Under the pieces are notes generated by a model. It had not been told where the DNA came from, searched no databases, and was given only the letters and a program-made list of their open reading frames with translations. From Terfezia claveryi (lineage: Eukaryota; Ascomycota; Pezizomycetes; Pezizales; Pezizaceae), in the NCBI GenBank assembly GCA_015179025.1, contig WHUX01000022.1, positions 434,001 through 498,000 on the forward strand: 64,000 nt of DNA, given 5' to 3'. Below, in pieces: positions 33,743-45,178 of this stretch (position 1 is its first letter; each line of letters begins with the position of its first letter). The position numbers and the translations under genes are program-made.

Positions 33743-35366
33743 TTTGGGTGGGAAGCAGGAAACAGACGTGAGCTCAGGAAAGTCAAATAGGAGTCGTAGC
33801 TAGGGACCGAGCAATTTAAAGCGAGTAAACCGAGAGGGAATCGTCGTGGATATGGCAGTGACTTGTACTTGTTGTTTGTGATATGGACTGAGTGAAGTAA
33901 AGCGATTGAAACGACCTGAGGCAAGGAGCGAATGCGTGCAAAGAGAGGGAGGGAAAACGAAGGTTGTCGAGATCAGCAAGCGGAGTGATCAACAGGGGCC
34001 GTTGAATGAGTGAGGAAGGTCAAGTCCCATGGAAAGGAGTGACGGGTGGCGGGGGGTTGGGGATGGGACGGATAAAGGAGCTGCAGCTCAAAGAAATAGC
34101 AATGGGAGAAGAGGGGGGGGTTAGAGGAGGGGAAACGAGATCAAAGGGTTCAGAGGATGTGAGTATGCTTCTTCTACAGCAAGGCAAAGATTCTGGCTGT
34201 CTACAGCAAGCGGCGCGCCAGACCACCTATACAGCCTGAAATATCATCCGAGGATCAGCTAGGCAGCTGGGCCCCTTAGTGACAGGTTTGTTTACAGAGT
34301 CCCAACGATCGGGATCAATAAGCGTGTTCGCATTCGTACAATGGCTCCATTCCGGTACACCGTCAGTAATAATACTATTAACAATACCGGTAATAGACCC
34401 GCGCCATCACAAGTCCGCGCGTCAGCCCGCTTGATAGTCAAAAATATCTCTATGAAAGATCTCCATGTCCAAGATTATTTTTTTTGCACACTTTGATTCC
34501 GTATTCTTGTCCCCACATACCTCATATCAGTCACCAACACAACCCCCAAGAAGTACGTACTCTAAGTTTGCCAGAGTGGGGACATATTGGCCGCACACCA
34601 GAATCTCCTGCAGCTCTTTGCACACAAAATTAACTCCCGAAGAAGTTATAAAAGGGGTTGATCAATCGCGGCTAAGAAAATCGACACCAAAAGCTTAGCC
34701 TAGACCCTTGTCCACGTTCCATCTCCGAGTCTGGAGATTCGCAAGCGAGGGGTATTGGATCTGTCTTCGTAGAGCCGTTGGTGAAAAAAACGATGTACAT
34801 AGGGATGCAAAGGTAAAACTCCTCAAAGCAAACTTCCGATCTCCGGTGGTCATTTCGATATGGCCGGTTATCTGAGCCCGAAGCCCGAATTTCGGCCCCC
34901 AGCATGCGCGTCCATGCATTCGGTATTACGTAAAGGCAGGAGGCCAACAATCCAATTGTCACTCCGCCACCGCTGCACCATAAGCGTCAGCATCCGAAGC
35001 TTGAACCAAAAGCCGGACAACCTATAAGATATATATACTGGGGCCTGCTCTAAGCAGGAGCAGGTGATGCTTACGGCCCTATATCTGTCTCCATGCACGG
35101 CAATTTTGGTAGTTTGATTGCGAAATACCTATCCCGGGCTAACATGTCAATTCAGGCTGCAGATGTGAAAATTCTGCGCGCTCCCTGGGTGAACGTGGGG
35201 CATCCCCACGCGACTGCAGGTTAAGCTTAAATCATCCCCAGTCCTCATATTTGACCTTTCTTCTTAGCATCAGCCAGTTATGTAACAGTTCTCGTTGATA
35301 TTATTCAGCAATTGGAGCTGGTTATCAGAACGGCTTCTAACGTCATGAGGGGTAAATTATAGATTA
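33743..35366. other. Upstream region of the desaturase, no gene seen
   Basis: Purine-rich and G-rich segments (33.9-34.2 kb), then a moderately GC-rich stretch with no convincing frame. No TATA-like element can be assigned with confidence. It ends at a small MITE. Confidence 0.4.
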
Positions 35367-35502
35367 CCGGGAAAACTGGTGAACCACAACAGTTAGAATC
35401 TGCCAAGTCTGCCTATCTTACCACAAGTAGTAACGCTGCTACTATTAAAGGGAAGATCAAAAGATATTGACAAGGGCTCTTATGTATCACCAGTTTTCCC
35501 GG
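35367..35502. mobile_element. Short MITE, TA target, CCGGGAAAACTGG termini
   Basis: CCGGGAAAACTGGTGA at the left end (35,367) is inverted at the right end (to 35,502): 16-bp TIRs, 136 bp in total, with TA on both sides. It shares its terminal 13 bp with the larger element at 40,834-41,372. The TA duplication suggests mobilisation by a Tc1/mariner or pogo transposase. No coding capacity. Confidence 0.8.
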
Positions 35503-35504
35503 TA

Positions 35505-37938
35505 GTGTCGGCATTGTCCCTGCTGTACGTCCCGTCCCATGTGCCCTGCGTACACAATTCCAGCCTCCTGAGCCTAAGAAATAACAAAGGAAAAGCTTAT
35601 ATAACTTCTACCTCTTACATACAAGCTCGGATTGGAAAAGTATTCTCCTACCGGGTCAACTACAACCCCCCTCCATGACCTTCCGCATCCACCTCTCTTT
35701 TTCGTCTTCTTGCTTCCAAAAACGAGCTCCATGTCCTCCCCATCCATTCGCTGGAGGTGCATGATGCCGTCCCGTTTCCAAATGCAAACCCACACTTCAG
35801 ACAACTTGGGTCCTCTGGCACTTGTCTCCACACGTATAACCTTGGTAATTGTTAAGTTAGACTTTGTATTTCTTTTGGGGTATACTCTATGTTGAGATGA
35901 ACTCCAGGAGATTGCCCCAAATTTTTAGTTGCTAGACATGTACAAGCAGTTCTGAAAGTTCTGGAGGGGGGACGGGGTGTTCTTATGTGTATCGAGACTC
36001 CACTGTAGCACGTGCGTTGGTGAAGCTGTCTCAGTTTCGGGCACATGCAAAGAAAATTTTCCCTCAATCATTGCAATTGAAGTTTCCAATATAAGAAACT
36101 CCCCCTAGGACCAGTAGGAAGATTCCTATATAACGGGTCATGTGAAGGGTTTTATAGTTCTGTTCTGGCCTGCCCGGTAATACAAAAAATGAAATTCCTC
36201 CCGAGGCCAGACCATGGGTTGGCTTCCACGGGAATGTGATAACCAAATGTAGTAATTTAGTGGCACAATAGTACTAACGAACATGAATTTAAATATTACC
36301 ATGCTTATCAGTGTGGAATTGTACTTGGTAATGAAATATCACAGAGCTCTGCTTTCAAGACATAGACTCCTCCACTTCCGCTTCTGCCTGCGATTCCCTT
36401 CTCTGGATCCTGAAAAGTTCGTGAAAGATTGTGTGTGGTTGGTCTGGGCCGAGAGTACATGCTCCCTCGTCTTAATACAGGCACCAGATATGTCTGGCCG
36501 CAATTCTTACAATAAGAAATCCCATCCAATAAATCAAAAAACAAAACGGTTCACCGCGCACTCCAGTCGTAAGAAGTACGCGGCTAGTCCGCCCGGGAAG
36601 GATTAGGTTCCCGGAAACATTTCCCAGCCGACTGGGGAGTCGAACTGGGAGCTTCCCAACAAGTTGTGTTGGGGTCCCCACCCAGGCCGCAACTGAACCA
36701 GTCGGCCACGGATAAGGTGGGTGATGAATAGTTCAATGCAACCAGAAACATAAACCTGGGGGAAGTCACACTTCAGGATATAAACTCAGAGCCGTCACGG
36801 CGAGCAGCTTCACGAAGTATGATATATTGTGGCGCAATGTCGAGCCTGCACGCCGCTCAGAAGTAAAATACTAATGAGTCTGGACTGCGTAGTAGCTCAC
36901 GAATTGGATAGTGCCGATCCAACAAGCCATATGTAGTTAATAAAGCATGTCGATCAAGATTAGGTTTTCGAAGAAGAAGACAATAAAGGCGTACCATATC
37001 TATCTTGTCGAGGTATATGTCCCACTAATAATATCTCCAATAGCAAAAACCTCAATATCATGTTGTTGTTCATACCGCTTCACTAGATTTTGACGAGCTT
37101 TAGTAGTATTTTTTTGAACACGTCGGAGTAGGTCTTTGCAGTTTTGTCGATGTTTTTTATTATTTTTTTTTTTACTCATTACTCCTATTCGATTTGTCGA
37201 GGTTGTGGAGCTTCTTTATCAGACTACGACTCTTCACAGTCCGGTAGAGGTTGTGAAGCTTCTCTATCAGATTCTTCATTTTCTATCGGTGAGCCTACCT
37301 TGACTGGCCGCAACAAGTATCACCTGGCAAGCCTACCTTTAGCTCGCCAGAGTCCGCAACCCTAGTTTTAACTGGCCTGTATTCGCATATCCATCGGTGA
37401 GCCTACCGTAACTGAGAGCCTACCTTAACTGACCACCATTCTTGTATTGGCCAGTTCCTGGAGAGGCCAGCCCACGCAGGAATACCTATTCCTGGGCAGG
37501 CCAGAACGGTTCCAAACAGTGCGTGGGGGAAAGATACTACGCACACCTTTTTTATGCATCGGTCGCACTGCGTATGTCTCACCAGCACTCGGGCTAGTGC
37601 TGCAATGGTGCATAGTAACTTTCCACCACGCACATTCGGTATAAGAATATTAATATTCCCCCCCTCCTCTCTCTCTCCTCTCTTTCCCAACGAAAAAAAT
37701 AATTCGATAGAAGAATAAATATTACTTTACGGGCATTGCTTCCTAATACAGCATACTCTCGAGTCATTGGCAGCTCCTTAAGGGCCATGCTTATAACCAA
37801 ATCGACAGGAGAAGAGTCTTCAACTTTAATATTTCAGGATGCCGGCCCATATTTCTTTAATCTAGTTTATATACACTTATTTGGAGATCTAAACAGACTA
37901 CGCCTAACTGTATACTGGCCAGACTCAAAGGAGGCTTT
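35505..37938. other. Gene-poor stretch
   Basis: No convincing protein gene. A tRNA-like relic lies at 36.6-36.7 kb. At 37,195-37,280 an imperfect 48-bp tandem duplication (ggttgtggagcttctttatcaga type) is followed by repeats of gagcctacc/ttaactggcc (37.3-37.43 kb). The rest shows nothing I can assign. Confidence 0.4.
36627..36706 (-). tRNA. tRNA-like relic (probable tRNA pseudogene or SINE head)
   Basis: On the minus strand a perfect 7-bp acceptor stem (GCCGACT/AGTCGGC) encloses an A-box-like TGGTTCAGTTG, an anticodon-stem-like CCCAAC...GTTGGG and a B-box-like AGTTCGACTCC. The T-stem does not pair and the anticodon loop lacks U33, so it is unlikely to be functional. No anticodon is called. 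Confidence 0.35.
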
Positions 37939-38040
37939 GTGCCAACCAGACTAACCGGACTATAGGTATTCTATAGTCTGGTTGGCACGTATTCTAGTCT
38001 GGTTGGCACAAGCCCCTCGCAAGTGACAGGTATTCTTAGA
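37939..38040. repeat. Cluster of three transposon ends sharing one target word
   Basis: GTGCCAACCAGACTA (37,939-37,953), TAGTCTGGTTGGCAC (37,974-37,988) and TAGTCTGGTTGGCACAAGCCCCTCG (from 37,995) lie within 100 bp. GGTATTCTA precedes the second end, GTATTC separates the second from the third, and GGTATTCTT follows at about 38,029. This reads as two successive insertions or excisions at one GGTATTCT target. Confidence 0.7.
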
Positions 38041-38546
38041 ACGGGAATACCTAATTGGGTAGTCGGTGAATAAGCTAGCCAGAATAGGTAGGAGTGCAGG
38101 AAAATTAACCCTGCACAACTTCAATATTAGGACAGCTCAGAAATATAACAGAACAGGCTTTGTCTATCGCGAGCATTCGCATTGGAGGTTTTGAGAGCAA
38201 AAAAAGGATGAGGTAAACTCTCACACTCACACTCACAAAAATTTATCTAGCGTCCCCCCCAAAGCTATATATATCGGAAAGGGCTATGCAAAATATCTTT
38301 AACTCAACTGCCGGGCTTTTCTAATCATATAATATATGCTATATGCACCGTCGCTGTGTTTGGTGTTGGATTCAACTCACCGAAGGTTCTGCTTTTGATC
38401 TTGTTACTTTGATGACGAAATCAGGAAAATATATTCTCGAGAATAAAGTTATAAAGTACATACATATAGTATATACATGTATATATAGTAAACCCCATCT
38501 CATTTCCACGGGAAAAAATTTGAACCAATATCTATTTCTCTAACCT

Positions 38547-40325
38547 TTAGAAATGCACATATGCCAACGCCTTCCTCCATCTACTCAACTCCTGGTACTT
38601 CTCCAACAACCCTTTCTCCGCTGCATCACACTCCCTCCTCCCCGTCACCAGATCCACCTCCCCAAGCGGCACAAAGCCCCACTGCCCATTCACCACCTTC
38701 CACGCCACCCACATCACCAAGAAAATCGGCACCCCAATAAACCCACCAAAAAAATCTTTTGCATCCGGCCTGCCCACCCCCCCAACTGGGTATAGTGACA
38801 CATAAAACTGACACCCGGCCATAAATGCAACTGCCGTGAACGCCATCGCAGGAAGCCACGGATGGAATGTCGCTGTGTACGCGAAAGGCTCTTTGAACCA
38901 GCCTTCTTTGCCCTGGGCAGCCATCGCCTTGCGGAAGCGGAAGTTACAGAAGATAATCGCCATCCATGCAAGAAAGAAGGCCATTCCGCTCAGACTCGTA
39001 AACCACCCGAAAACCGTAGCTCCTGAAGAAGAGACGTTCAAGTAACTTATCCCCGAGCTAATGATGCCTGAAAAGATTAACGCATGTCGGGGCCGACCAG
39101 ACCGATCCGTCCGGGTAAATATCCTCGGCGCCATCCCATCCTCCGCGAGTGCGACCAGGACTCGGGAGGAAATGTATATGGATACAGAACCCACAGAGCA
39201 TACACAGATGAGGACGATTGCGTTGAGGAGGTCTGGGAGAACGGAGATACCGGCTTCTTGGATGGCGATGACAAAGGGAGATGCGGCGGCGTTTCTGGTA
39301 GGGGAGAGGAGGGAGGGGTGGGTGCTAGGGACGACGAAGGTGATGAAGAGCAGAGAGGTGATGTAAAAGATGAGGATGCGCCACATTAGTGTGCGAACTG
39401 CACGAGGGAAGTTGTATCTGCGAATGCGATTATGTTAGCCCTCATAATACACTAGGTGAGTGGGGTTTCGATTTGAATGTTTTTTTTGAGGGCAGAATAG
39501 CTACCTTGGGTGTTTTGTCTCTCCCGCTACAATCCCAAGCATCTCCGTCCCTCCGCACGCAAATGCCGCCGTGACAAATACACTCGCCAATCCCTGGAAA
39601 CCATTTTCCAGTGCCCCTGGATCAACCCAATACTCGCCTCCATGCCTCCTCCCATCCGACCCTCCCCCAGCCATGATCACCCACGTCACCACAATAACAC
39701 CCAACACACTAACCACCTTGAGCGTACTCACGACAAATTCCACCTCCCCAAAAATCCTCACAGGAAAGCAATGAATTATTAAATTAATCACAATAAACAA
39801 CGATATCCACACCGCGACAGGAACATCCTGAGTCCAGTATCCAATGAGGATATTCGCCGCTGTTGCCTCCGCAGCAAAAACAGAGACACCACACATCCAG
39901 TACTGCCAGCCCATGGCGAACCCGAGTCCTGGATCGACGAAGCGGGTAGCGTAGCGGGTGAAGGAACCGGAAACGGGAAAGAGCACGGCCATTTCAGTGA
40001 GGGATTGCATCATGATGAAGAGGGTTATTCCAATGAGGAGGAAAGCGAGCATGAGCGAGAGGGGACCGCCGCGGGAGAGGGCAGCGCCGGAGCCGATGAA
40101 AAGACCAGTGCCGATGTTGCTACCGAGGGCGATCATCTATGGGGAGAGTTGTTAGTAAGAAAGGTTATATGTCAATATATGGGTAGGGGAATGGGAGGAG
40201 GGTACCTGTAGATGTCTGGCATTCAACTTCCTCTGCAACCCAGCATTTTCAGGAAGAATAAGAGACCCGCCGACTTCGCTGTCGATAGAGTCAGAGATTT
40301 TCCCGGTTGTAATGGAAGCTGCCAT
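38547..40325 (-). CDS. Amino-acid permease (AAT/YAT family), 540 aa
   Basis: Three exons, 40325-40206, 40136-39505 and 39417-38547, with introns of 69 and 87 bp and in-frame joins (120+632+871 bp). Exon 2 opens with MIALGSNIGTGLFIGSG, the signature first transmembrane helix of fungal YAT amino-acid/proton symporters, and about 12 hydrophobic segments follow. The short cytosolic N-terminus (QRKLNARHLQ) is typical. The product imports amino acids across the plasma membrane with protons. Substrate range cannot be read from sequence. No neighbour suggests a biosynthetic cluster. No defect seen. Confidence 0.9.
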
Positions 40326-40833
40326 TCTGCCGGAACTTGGGGTGCAGGAGGAACCACTGTAACTGCAATTGAGGTACGATTTTTTCCAATAATCCAGTCC
40401 AACCCAGGTGCCTCCACTTGGAGTAAATCGAATCGAGGAGGGAAACCCCTATCACCAGCTCAAGCTACCTACCAGGTACTTTAAAGGGTCAGCTGCCCTC
40501 CCTGCGTAACAGCGTAGAGGTCAGTTAATCTGTCCTACGTACCCTTCTAAAAAGTAATAAATGTAACGTTAAACTCACAGTTCGCAGCACAGGGTCCATG
40601 GGATATAAATCCTTCCCCTTCCTCCCCCCCCTTCCAGTGTCCCCGCCGTCATCATCCCCGCCGTTTGATCAGCAAGCACGCAAGTGCCCTTGCCGATGCA
40701 TCCTTTGCTCCCGGATGAGTTAGTGATCATCACGCACTTTACTGCATGCACAGATATTTGACTGTCGTGCGTGCGTATCGCTGCATGCATGTTTGGATTT
40801 GAGAAAGATTGGATAACGGGTATCTATAGAATA

Positions 40834-41372
40834 CCGGGAAAACTGGCGAAGAAGAGGCCTTGTAGGTTTTTGAGACATCTGCAGCCACCATGCATAACCA
40901 GCGACATTTGAACATGACAAGTTAGGAAAACGAAAATGTATCTAGGTATAGACTTGATCGGATTAATGTTTAATTGTTCAATTCTAATAATGTCGGCACC
41001 TATAGCTACAGGCACCGCGTCCACATCAGTACTTAAGTCTCGTCTCTAGAACAACCTACAAAGTCCACTCGACCAGGGCGTAAGGGTAAATCCACTGCTC
41101 TACAACCTCGAAGTGTCAATTCCCTGAATCGAGAATAGCTCCGGATGGGACCGAAGATACAAAGCTTTATGTGCGTGGTTTACCAGATATTACGGTTGGC
41201 TCATGGCAGAGAGAAGACTGTACTGGTACGTTGGATTCTGATGAGGAGGTTGAGTATACACTGGGCCACAGATGCAGAGATCCCTGTCTAATCACGAGAT
41301 CTATATAGAATTAGTATTAGTGCTTGTTGTAAATAGAAACCGACAAGGCCTCTTCTTCGCCAGTTTTCCCGG
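40834..41372. mobile_element. MITE or deleted TIR element, 539 bp, TA target
   Basis: The terminal 30 bp (CCGGGAAAACTGGCGAAGAA at the outside) is inverted perfectly at the other end, with TA flanking both sides (40,832-33 and 41,373-74). No transposase frame lies inside. It is the same family as the 136-bp copy at 35.4 kb. Confidence 0.85.
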
Positions 41373-41778
41373 TACCGTACTCTACAGCCCGGCACATGTA
41401 TCAACCCAAGCAACAGTAAAATAATAATATTATTAGGTGCAAGCTCCTGACCTGCAGGAAAATTCAGAAGTAACTCAACCAAATTTTATTTGAATTTTGA
41501 ATTATTTACAGTATGTACAGTAGGGGTATTCAAAGTTAAGTTTTGGGCCGAAAATCGTGTGCGATTTAAACGGCCGGATAAATCGCCAAAACTTGAGTAC
41601 CTACCTACCGGTGCCCGCCAGACTAGTAAAGTTAATTGGAATCTGCGACGGTGCTAGTGACTGCTAGGCCGGATTGGGCTAAGTATCACATTTCACTTGG
41701 CACTTGCCATCAATTCTTGGCGACCTGCCGTTCATGAACTCAATTGCTGCAAAGCAGTCGCCTCGTATCCATTGTAGT

Positions 41779-41832
41779 GTTCGTGACCTCGCAACTCCCC
41801 CATAGACAACAGACTGGTTACTACGAGGCTAG
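41779..41832 (+). repeat. 54-bp dispersed repeat, copy 1
   Basis: GTTCGTGACCTCGCAACTCC through GGTTACTACGAGGCTA matches 45,529-45,582 with a few transitions. The outer parts (CCTCGCAAC / GTTACTACGAGG) form imperfect inverted arms. It abuts the LTR-element fragment. Confidence 0.65.
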
Positions 41833-42110
41833 CAAAGCAGTGCCTCAAATACAGACCCCTCGTTGTGGGACCCCTGATCTTGATCGTCATCATCCGCCAG
41901 GTACTCCAGCTCCTCCAGGAGGTCATCCTCGAGCCCTGCCACAAGATTGCTACCCCATCTAGTGTTCTGTCCTCAAGTGCAGCAGTAACTAACTCTTTGG
42001 CTTCCACCTCTTCCATGATGCTCTTTAGCCCCCTCTGATACCACTGAGTTAACTTGCACTTGTTGCTGACTTGAGACATGATGACGGTGTTTACTGGGTC
42101 TAGGTGTTTA
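41833..42110 (-). mobile_element. LTR-retrotransposon 5' fragment with tRNA-Met primer site
   Basis: On the minus strand TGGTATCAGAG (42,043-42,033) matches the primer-binding site complementary to the 3' end of initiator tRNA-Met. A gag-like acidic frame follows (LLEELEYLADDDDQDQG, about 41.95-41.87 kb) and stops quickly. Sequence above 42,050 would be the LTR edge, but no second LTR is available to define it. The rest of the element is missing. Confidence 0.5.
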
Positions 42111-42321
42111 CTGGTTCAGGTCATGCTAGACTAGCATATGATCACGCTTACTTACAACATCATGACTTCTTGGGCTCACGGGACTTGCTAGTCTACTTGG
42201 CGTTGACCGAATAAAATTTTCGTATACAGCTCTCTTACTGCATGACGTCCGTCAGAGCACTTTTGATGCAGTAAGACAGGTTTATGCGGTACCCCGAAAA
42301 TGGAGAAAAAGAGCTGATATT

Positions 42322-42382
42322 AAACTAAATACATGACACACGACTAAATACATGATATCCCGACTAAATACATGATATTCCG
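42322..42382 (+). repeat. Tandem repeat, about 19-bp unit, three copies
   Basis: Three copies of cgactaaatacatgatat(c/t)c, the first slightly degenerate, just downstream of the small gene at 42.4-42.7 kb. Confidence 0.75.
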
Positions 42383-42399
42383 ACCCGTTCCCACCCACT

Positions 42400-42693
42400 T
42401 TAATCGGATCTAAGCCACTTCTCGAGGTGTGATTGCTGCTTGCGTTTCATATTGAGGTCTGCCATGCGGTTGGTTAGAGTAGTAATAGACTCAATTAAGG
42501 CTGATGTTTCTGGTAATGCTGCAGTACTGGGTGCGGTCTGAATAATATACAATTGAAGAACTTCAAGTGCATGACTAACCTCGGTGCGAGTAATCAATGG
42601 GCGTGGTTCAGAGTCATCGGGAGGGTTGGAGGAATTTTGCAGGTTAATGTCATCTGGCGGATCGGAAGTTGGTATATATGGTACAGATGCCAT
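42400..42693 (-). CDS. Small unknown protein, 97 aa
   Basis: ATG at 42693. The peptide has a P/D/S-rich N-terminus (PTSDPPDD) and a helical C-terminal half (SALIESITTLTNRMADLNMKR). The frame is clean. I recall similar short proteins near fungal DNA transposons but cannot name a family. It may belong to a mobile element. Confidence 0.4.
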   Translation of the reverse strand: MASVPYIPTSDPPDDINLQNSSNPPDDSEPRPLITRTEVSHALEVLQLYIIQTAPSTAALPETSALIESITTLTNRMADLNMKRKQQSHLEKWLRSD

Positions 42694-43063
42694 TATGCGC
42701 TGCCTATGGGAAGAGAAGAAAGTAAAAGACAAGATGTGGGACTTCTGCTCTTTAAGCTACAACACTGAAGCTGTTGACCAGGGTAGAATATCCGTTTTCG
42801 GCTGAACTTATACTCTGCTATGCGATCTCGGAGTGCCTGTACACACTAATCTGAATTTTGGGAAGGCGCCAACAAGTATGCATGCAATGTTATAGTTATG
42901 CAGTTTTTAGCCCCTTAGTGTGTCATTTTTACTAACAAAAAAACTCGTCAGGAGCTTGCTATGCGTTATCAGAGGATATGCGCTTATACCGGATGCAAAG
43001 TCAGAGGTTCGACTGTAAATGGGTTTATTTGGTCGTATAAGCGTTTATAGATACATAATTGTA

Positions 43064-44529
43064 TTACATATTCTGCCCCGAAATTGCATAGCGTGTATTG
43101 GTTTTTAACGTAGCAATATCACTAAAATAATTATTACAAGTGATAGGCGCTAAGAGTCTGGTCACGAGAGCACCACCAGTGCTACTTCTATTGAAGCAAT
43201 CAACAATGCTTATTTCTTGGTTAATCGTGCTTACTAATTCAATTAAGAAAGCTTGTGAAATTTCAGAAGGCCGAGCCAGTAGCAGATACATCACAAGGTT
43301 GATAAAACAATGACACAAGGTACGAAAAGTACATGATTCTCTAAACATATCCACAGGCAAAAATCGGCATACATTATCCTTCTTGACGTAGGGCAATTGC
43401 CTGCAAAAGATCTTCTGTGTCTGCCAATCTCCATGCTGCTTCATCATCGGAATCATGTTCATCTTCTGTTGCCTTAGTAGCTCCTGTAAGGTAATATTAG
43501 TGATCCATTGTAGTCTGGTTAGATCCATTGACGAGCAATCGTGTCCAGGAGTGGTTTACCTATCACGCCCCGAACCCAGGGTATTGTTGAGCGCCGTTTC
43601 TCCCATGTCTTAACATCTTCGAGAGTCTTACCGACAAACCTCCGTCCCTGAAAGTCTATACTGAACTCGTAAATTCCCTCTCGGCAATAGATGATGTAGG
43701 TTTGGTTGCAGCGATCGTACAGGTACTGATGATTGGGGATCGCTGTTAACTCGTGGTCCTCAGTAATACTGTCTAGTATGTCCTCATCTAGATCCAAAGG
43801 TCCATAATCTTGGTAGGCTCTCGCTAATATCCTCGATGTCTGGACATCGAAAGCTGAAGTGGTATCATCCTGTCGGCCACTGGTGATAGCATACCCAGAT
43901 CCCAAATTGTCATCCCACTCTCCTCCAGGTTCGCAAAACATCGCTGACAATTTGGGCAGCCTACTTGCTGCTCCTTCGCTTGATTCATGGTAATTTCTTT
44001 CACAGATAACAGGTGGTACCTGCACCTGTACTGTGAAGAGATCGCTAGTCCTATTGGCTCCGCACAATCCCCGTGCTCCTGGAATCTCACTAACGGCCCA
44101 CGTCTGGCCTCGGGTATTGCTTTTATACGGCGTATCCACCTGGGGATTCCCGGTACATTGGCCTTCAGTAAGAGAGTTACATGTCCTTGTGTTTTGGGCG
44201 CTAATTGGAAGATGTGAGGCAGGTTCCGATTGGCAAAGTGCGACCGCCTTTTCCTCCATACATCTCTCTGGAGGTGGGATGGAAGTGTCGCTTGTGGCTT
44301 CGACTTCGTGCAAGCTATGACGAGCAAGGTCCTCCCTGTGTCTGTGAGACCCAAGACTCCACAAACCACTGCTGGCCTCCGTCGCTTGGCAATTGTTAGA
44401 ATGACAATCTTTGCCAGACGAACAACTGCATTCAGCCAAACTATGGCATGGCCCGTAATTGTGTCCGAAGGTGGTGGTCCTATTGTTGCAGACAAAATTA
44501 TGGTTATGGCACAATGTATTGTCACGCAT
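43064..44529 (-). pseudogene. Unknown gene interrupted by a transposon footprint
   Basis: A frame from ATG 44529 runs about 336 codons to a stop at 43,519 (last residues ARQWI). Its last 120 residues look well conserved in style (CREGIYEFSIDFQGRRFVGK). The stop codon is supplied by the 11-bp TIR remnant at 43,511-43,521. Without the 20-bp scar the frame would continue in register (QWITNITLQELL) into the frame running to 43,064. The N-terminal 40 residues are Cys/His-rich and may be out of the true reading frame or upstream of the true start. Another long frame on the same strand (44,720-43,824) is judged a shadow. No domain recognised. Confidence 0.55.
43502..43530. repeat. Transposon footprint disrupting a coding frame
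   Basis: GATCCATTG (43,502-43,510), TAGTCTGGTTA (43,511-43,521), GATCCATTG (43,522-43,530). Perfect 9-bp direct repeats surround the element's terminal 10 bp plus A. The net insertion of 20 bp shifts the host frame and adds a stop codon on the minus strand. Confidence 0.9.
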
Positions 44530-44864
44530 GGGGTGCTGACTGAGTGAACTTTCGTAGAAAAATGGGGTTTTATCACGAATGTTTGTGTTTGCCTAACACG
44601 AAGCTGGTTAGCGAAATGAAGTAGAAGGCTAATGTGGAAGCATACATCGCCACCCGCGGAGGGAAGAAGGTCTCCTACACTTTTTCCTGGCCGCTTGATA
44701 GAGCTAGCTCCTTCAACCATTCTAAAGTGCCAGCTGCGTCAAGATTCTCAATTCTCTGGAATTCTCTTAATGATTCGTGTACTGATGTGAATAGCATTCG
44801 AGTACCTTTGGATTGTGGGGGGGGAGACGGGGTAATCTTGTTTGATCGACACGAGATCCAGCCG

Positions 44865-45145
44865 GGTGAAACCGTGATGTTATGGGGAGGGAGAAATCTT
44901 TTTGGCTCCTCCGATGTATCGTGTTCAAACTTGTGCGTATGTGTGTGGGGTGCTAATGTGTGCTCTACTGATGAGTTGAATCTAACGATGGTACAAGACC
45001 TCGGGTTTGTTCAGGAGAGGTTAGCGGTCGAGGTAGACGTTGTCGACTCGTTATGGTCAATGGTAATGGTGGCTCCGGCGTGCCAGCTAAGGTGAAACCG
45101 TGATGTTATGGGGAGGGAGAAATTTTTTTGGCTCCTCCGATGTAT
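44865..45145 (+). repeat. 55-bp direct duplication
   Basis: 44,865-44,919 and 45,091-45,145 (starting GGTGAAACCGTGATGTTATG) differ at one base (C/T). The first copy lies in a 153-codon plus-strand frame (44,634-45,095) that has no early ATG and no known domain. The second copy ends exactly where the 9-bp repeat of the next footprint begins. Confidence 0.8.
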
Positions 45146-45178
45146 GATTCATGGTAGTCTGGTTGGCACGATTCATGG
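45146..45178. repeat. Transposon footprint, 15-bp end, perfect 9-bp repeats
   Basis: GATTCATGG (45,146-45,154), TAGTCTGGTTGGCAC (45,155-45,169), GATTCATGG (45,170-45,178). The middle is exactly the left terminal 15 bp of the 9.1-kb transposon. Non-coding context. Confidence 0.9.

Noticed and set aside
43824..44720. A 298-codon minus-strand frame overlapping the scarred gene
   Set aside because: Its composition is poorer, and the scar logic plus a natural-looking C-terminus favour the other frame; both cannot be coding over the same bases.
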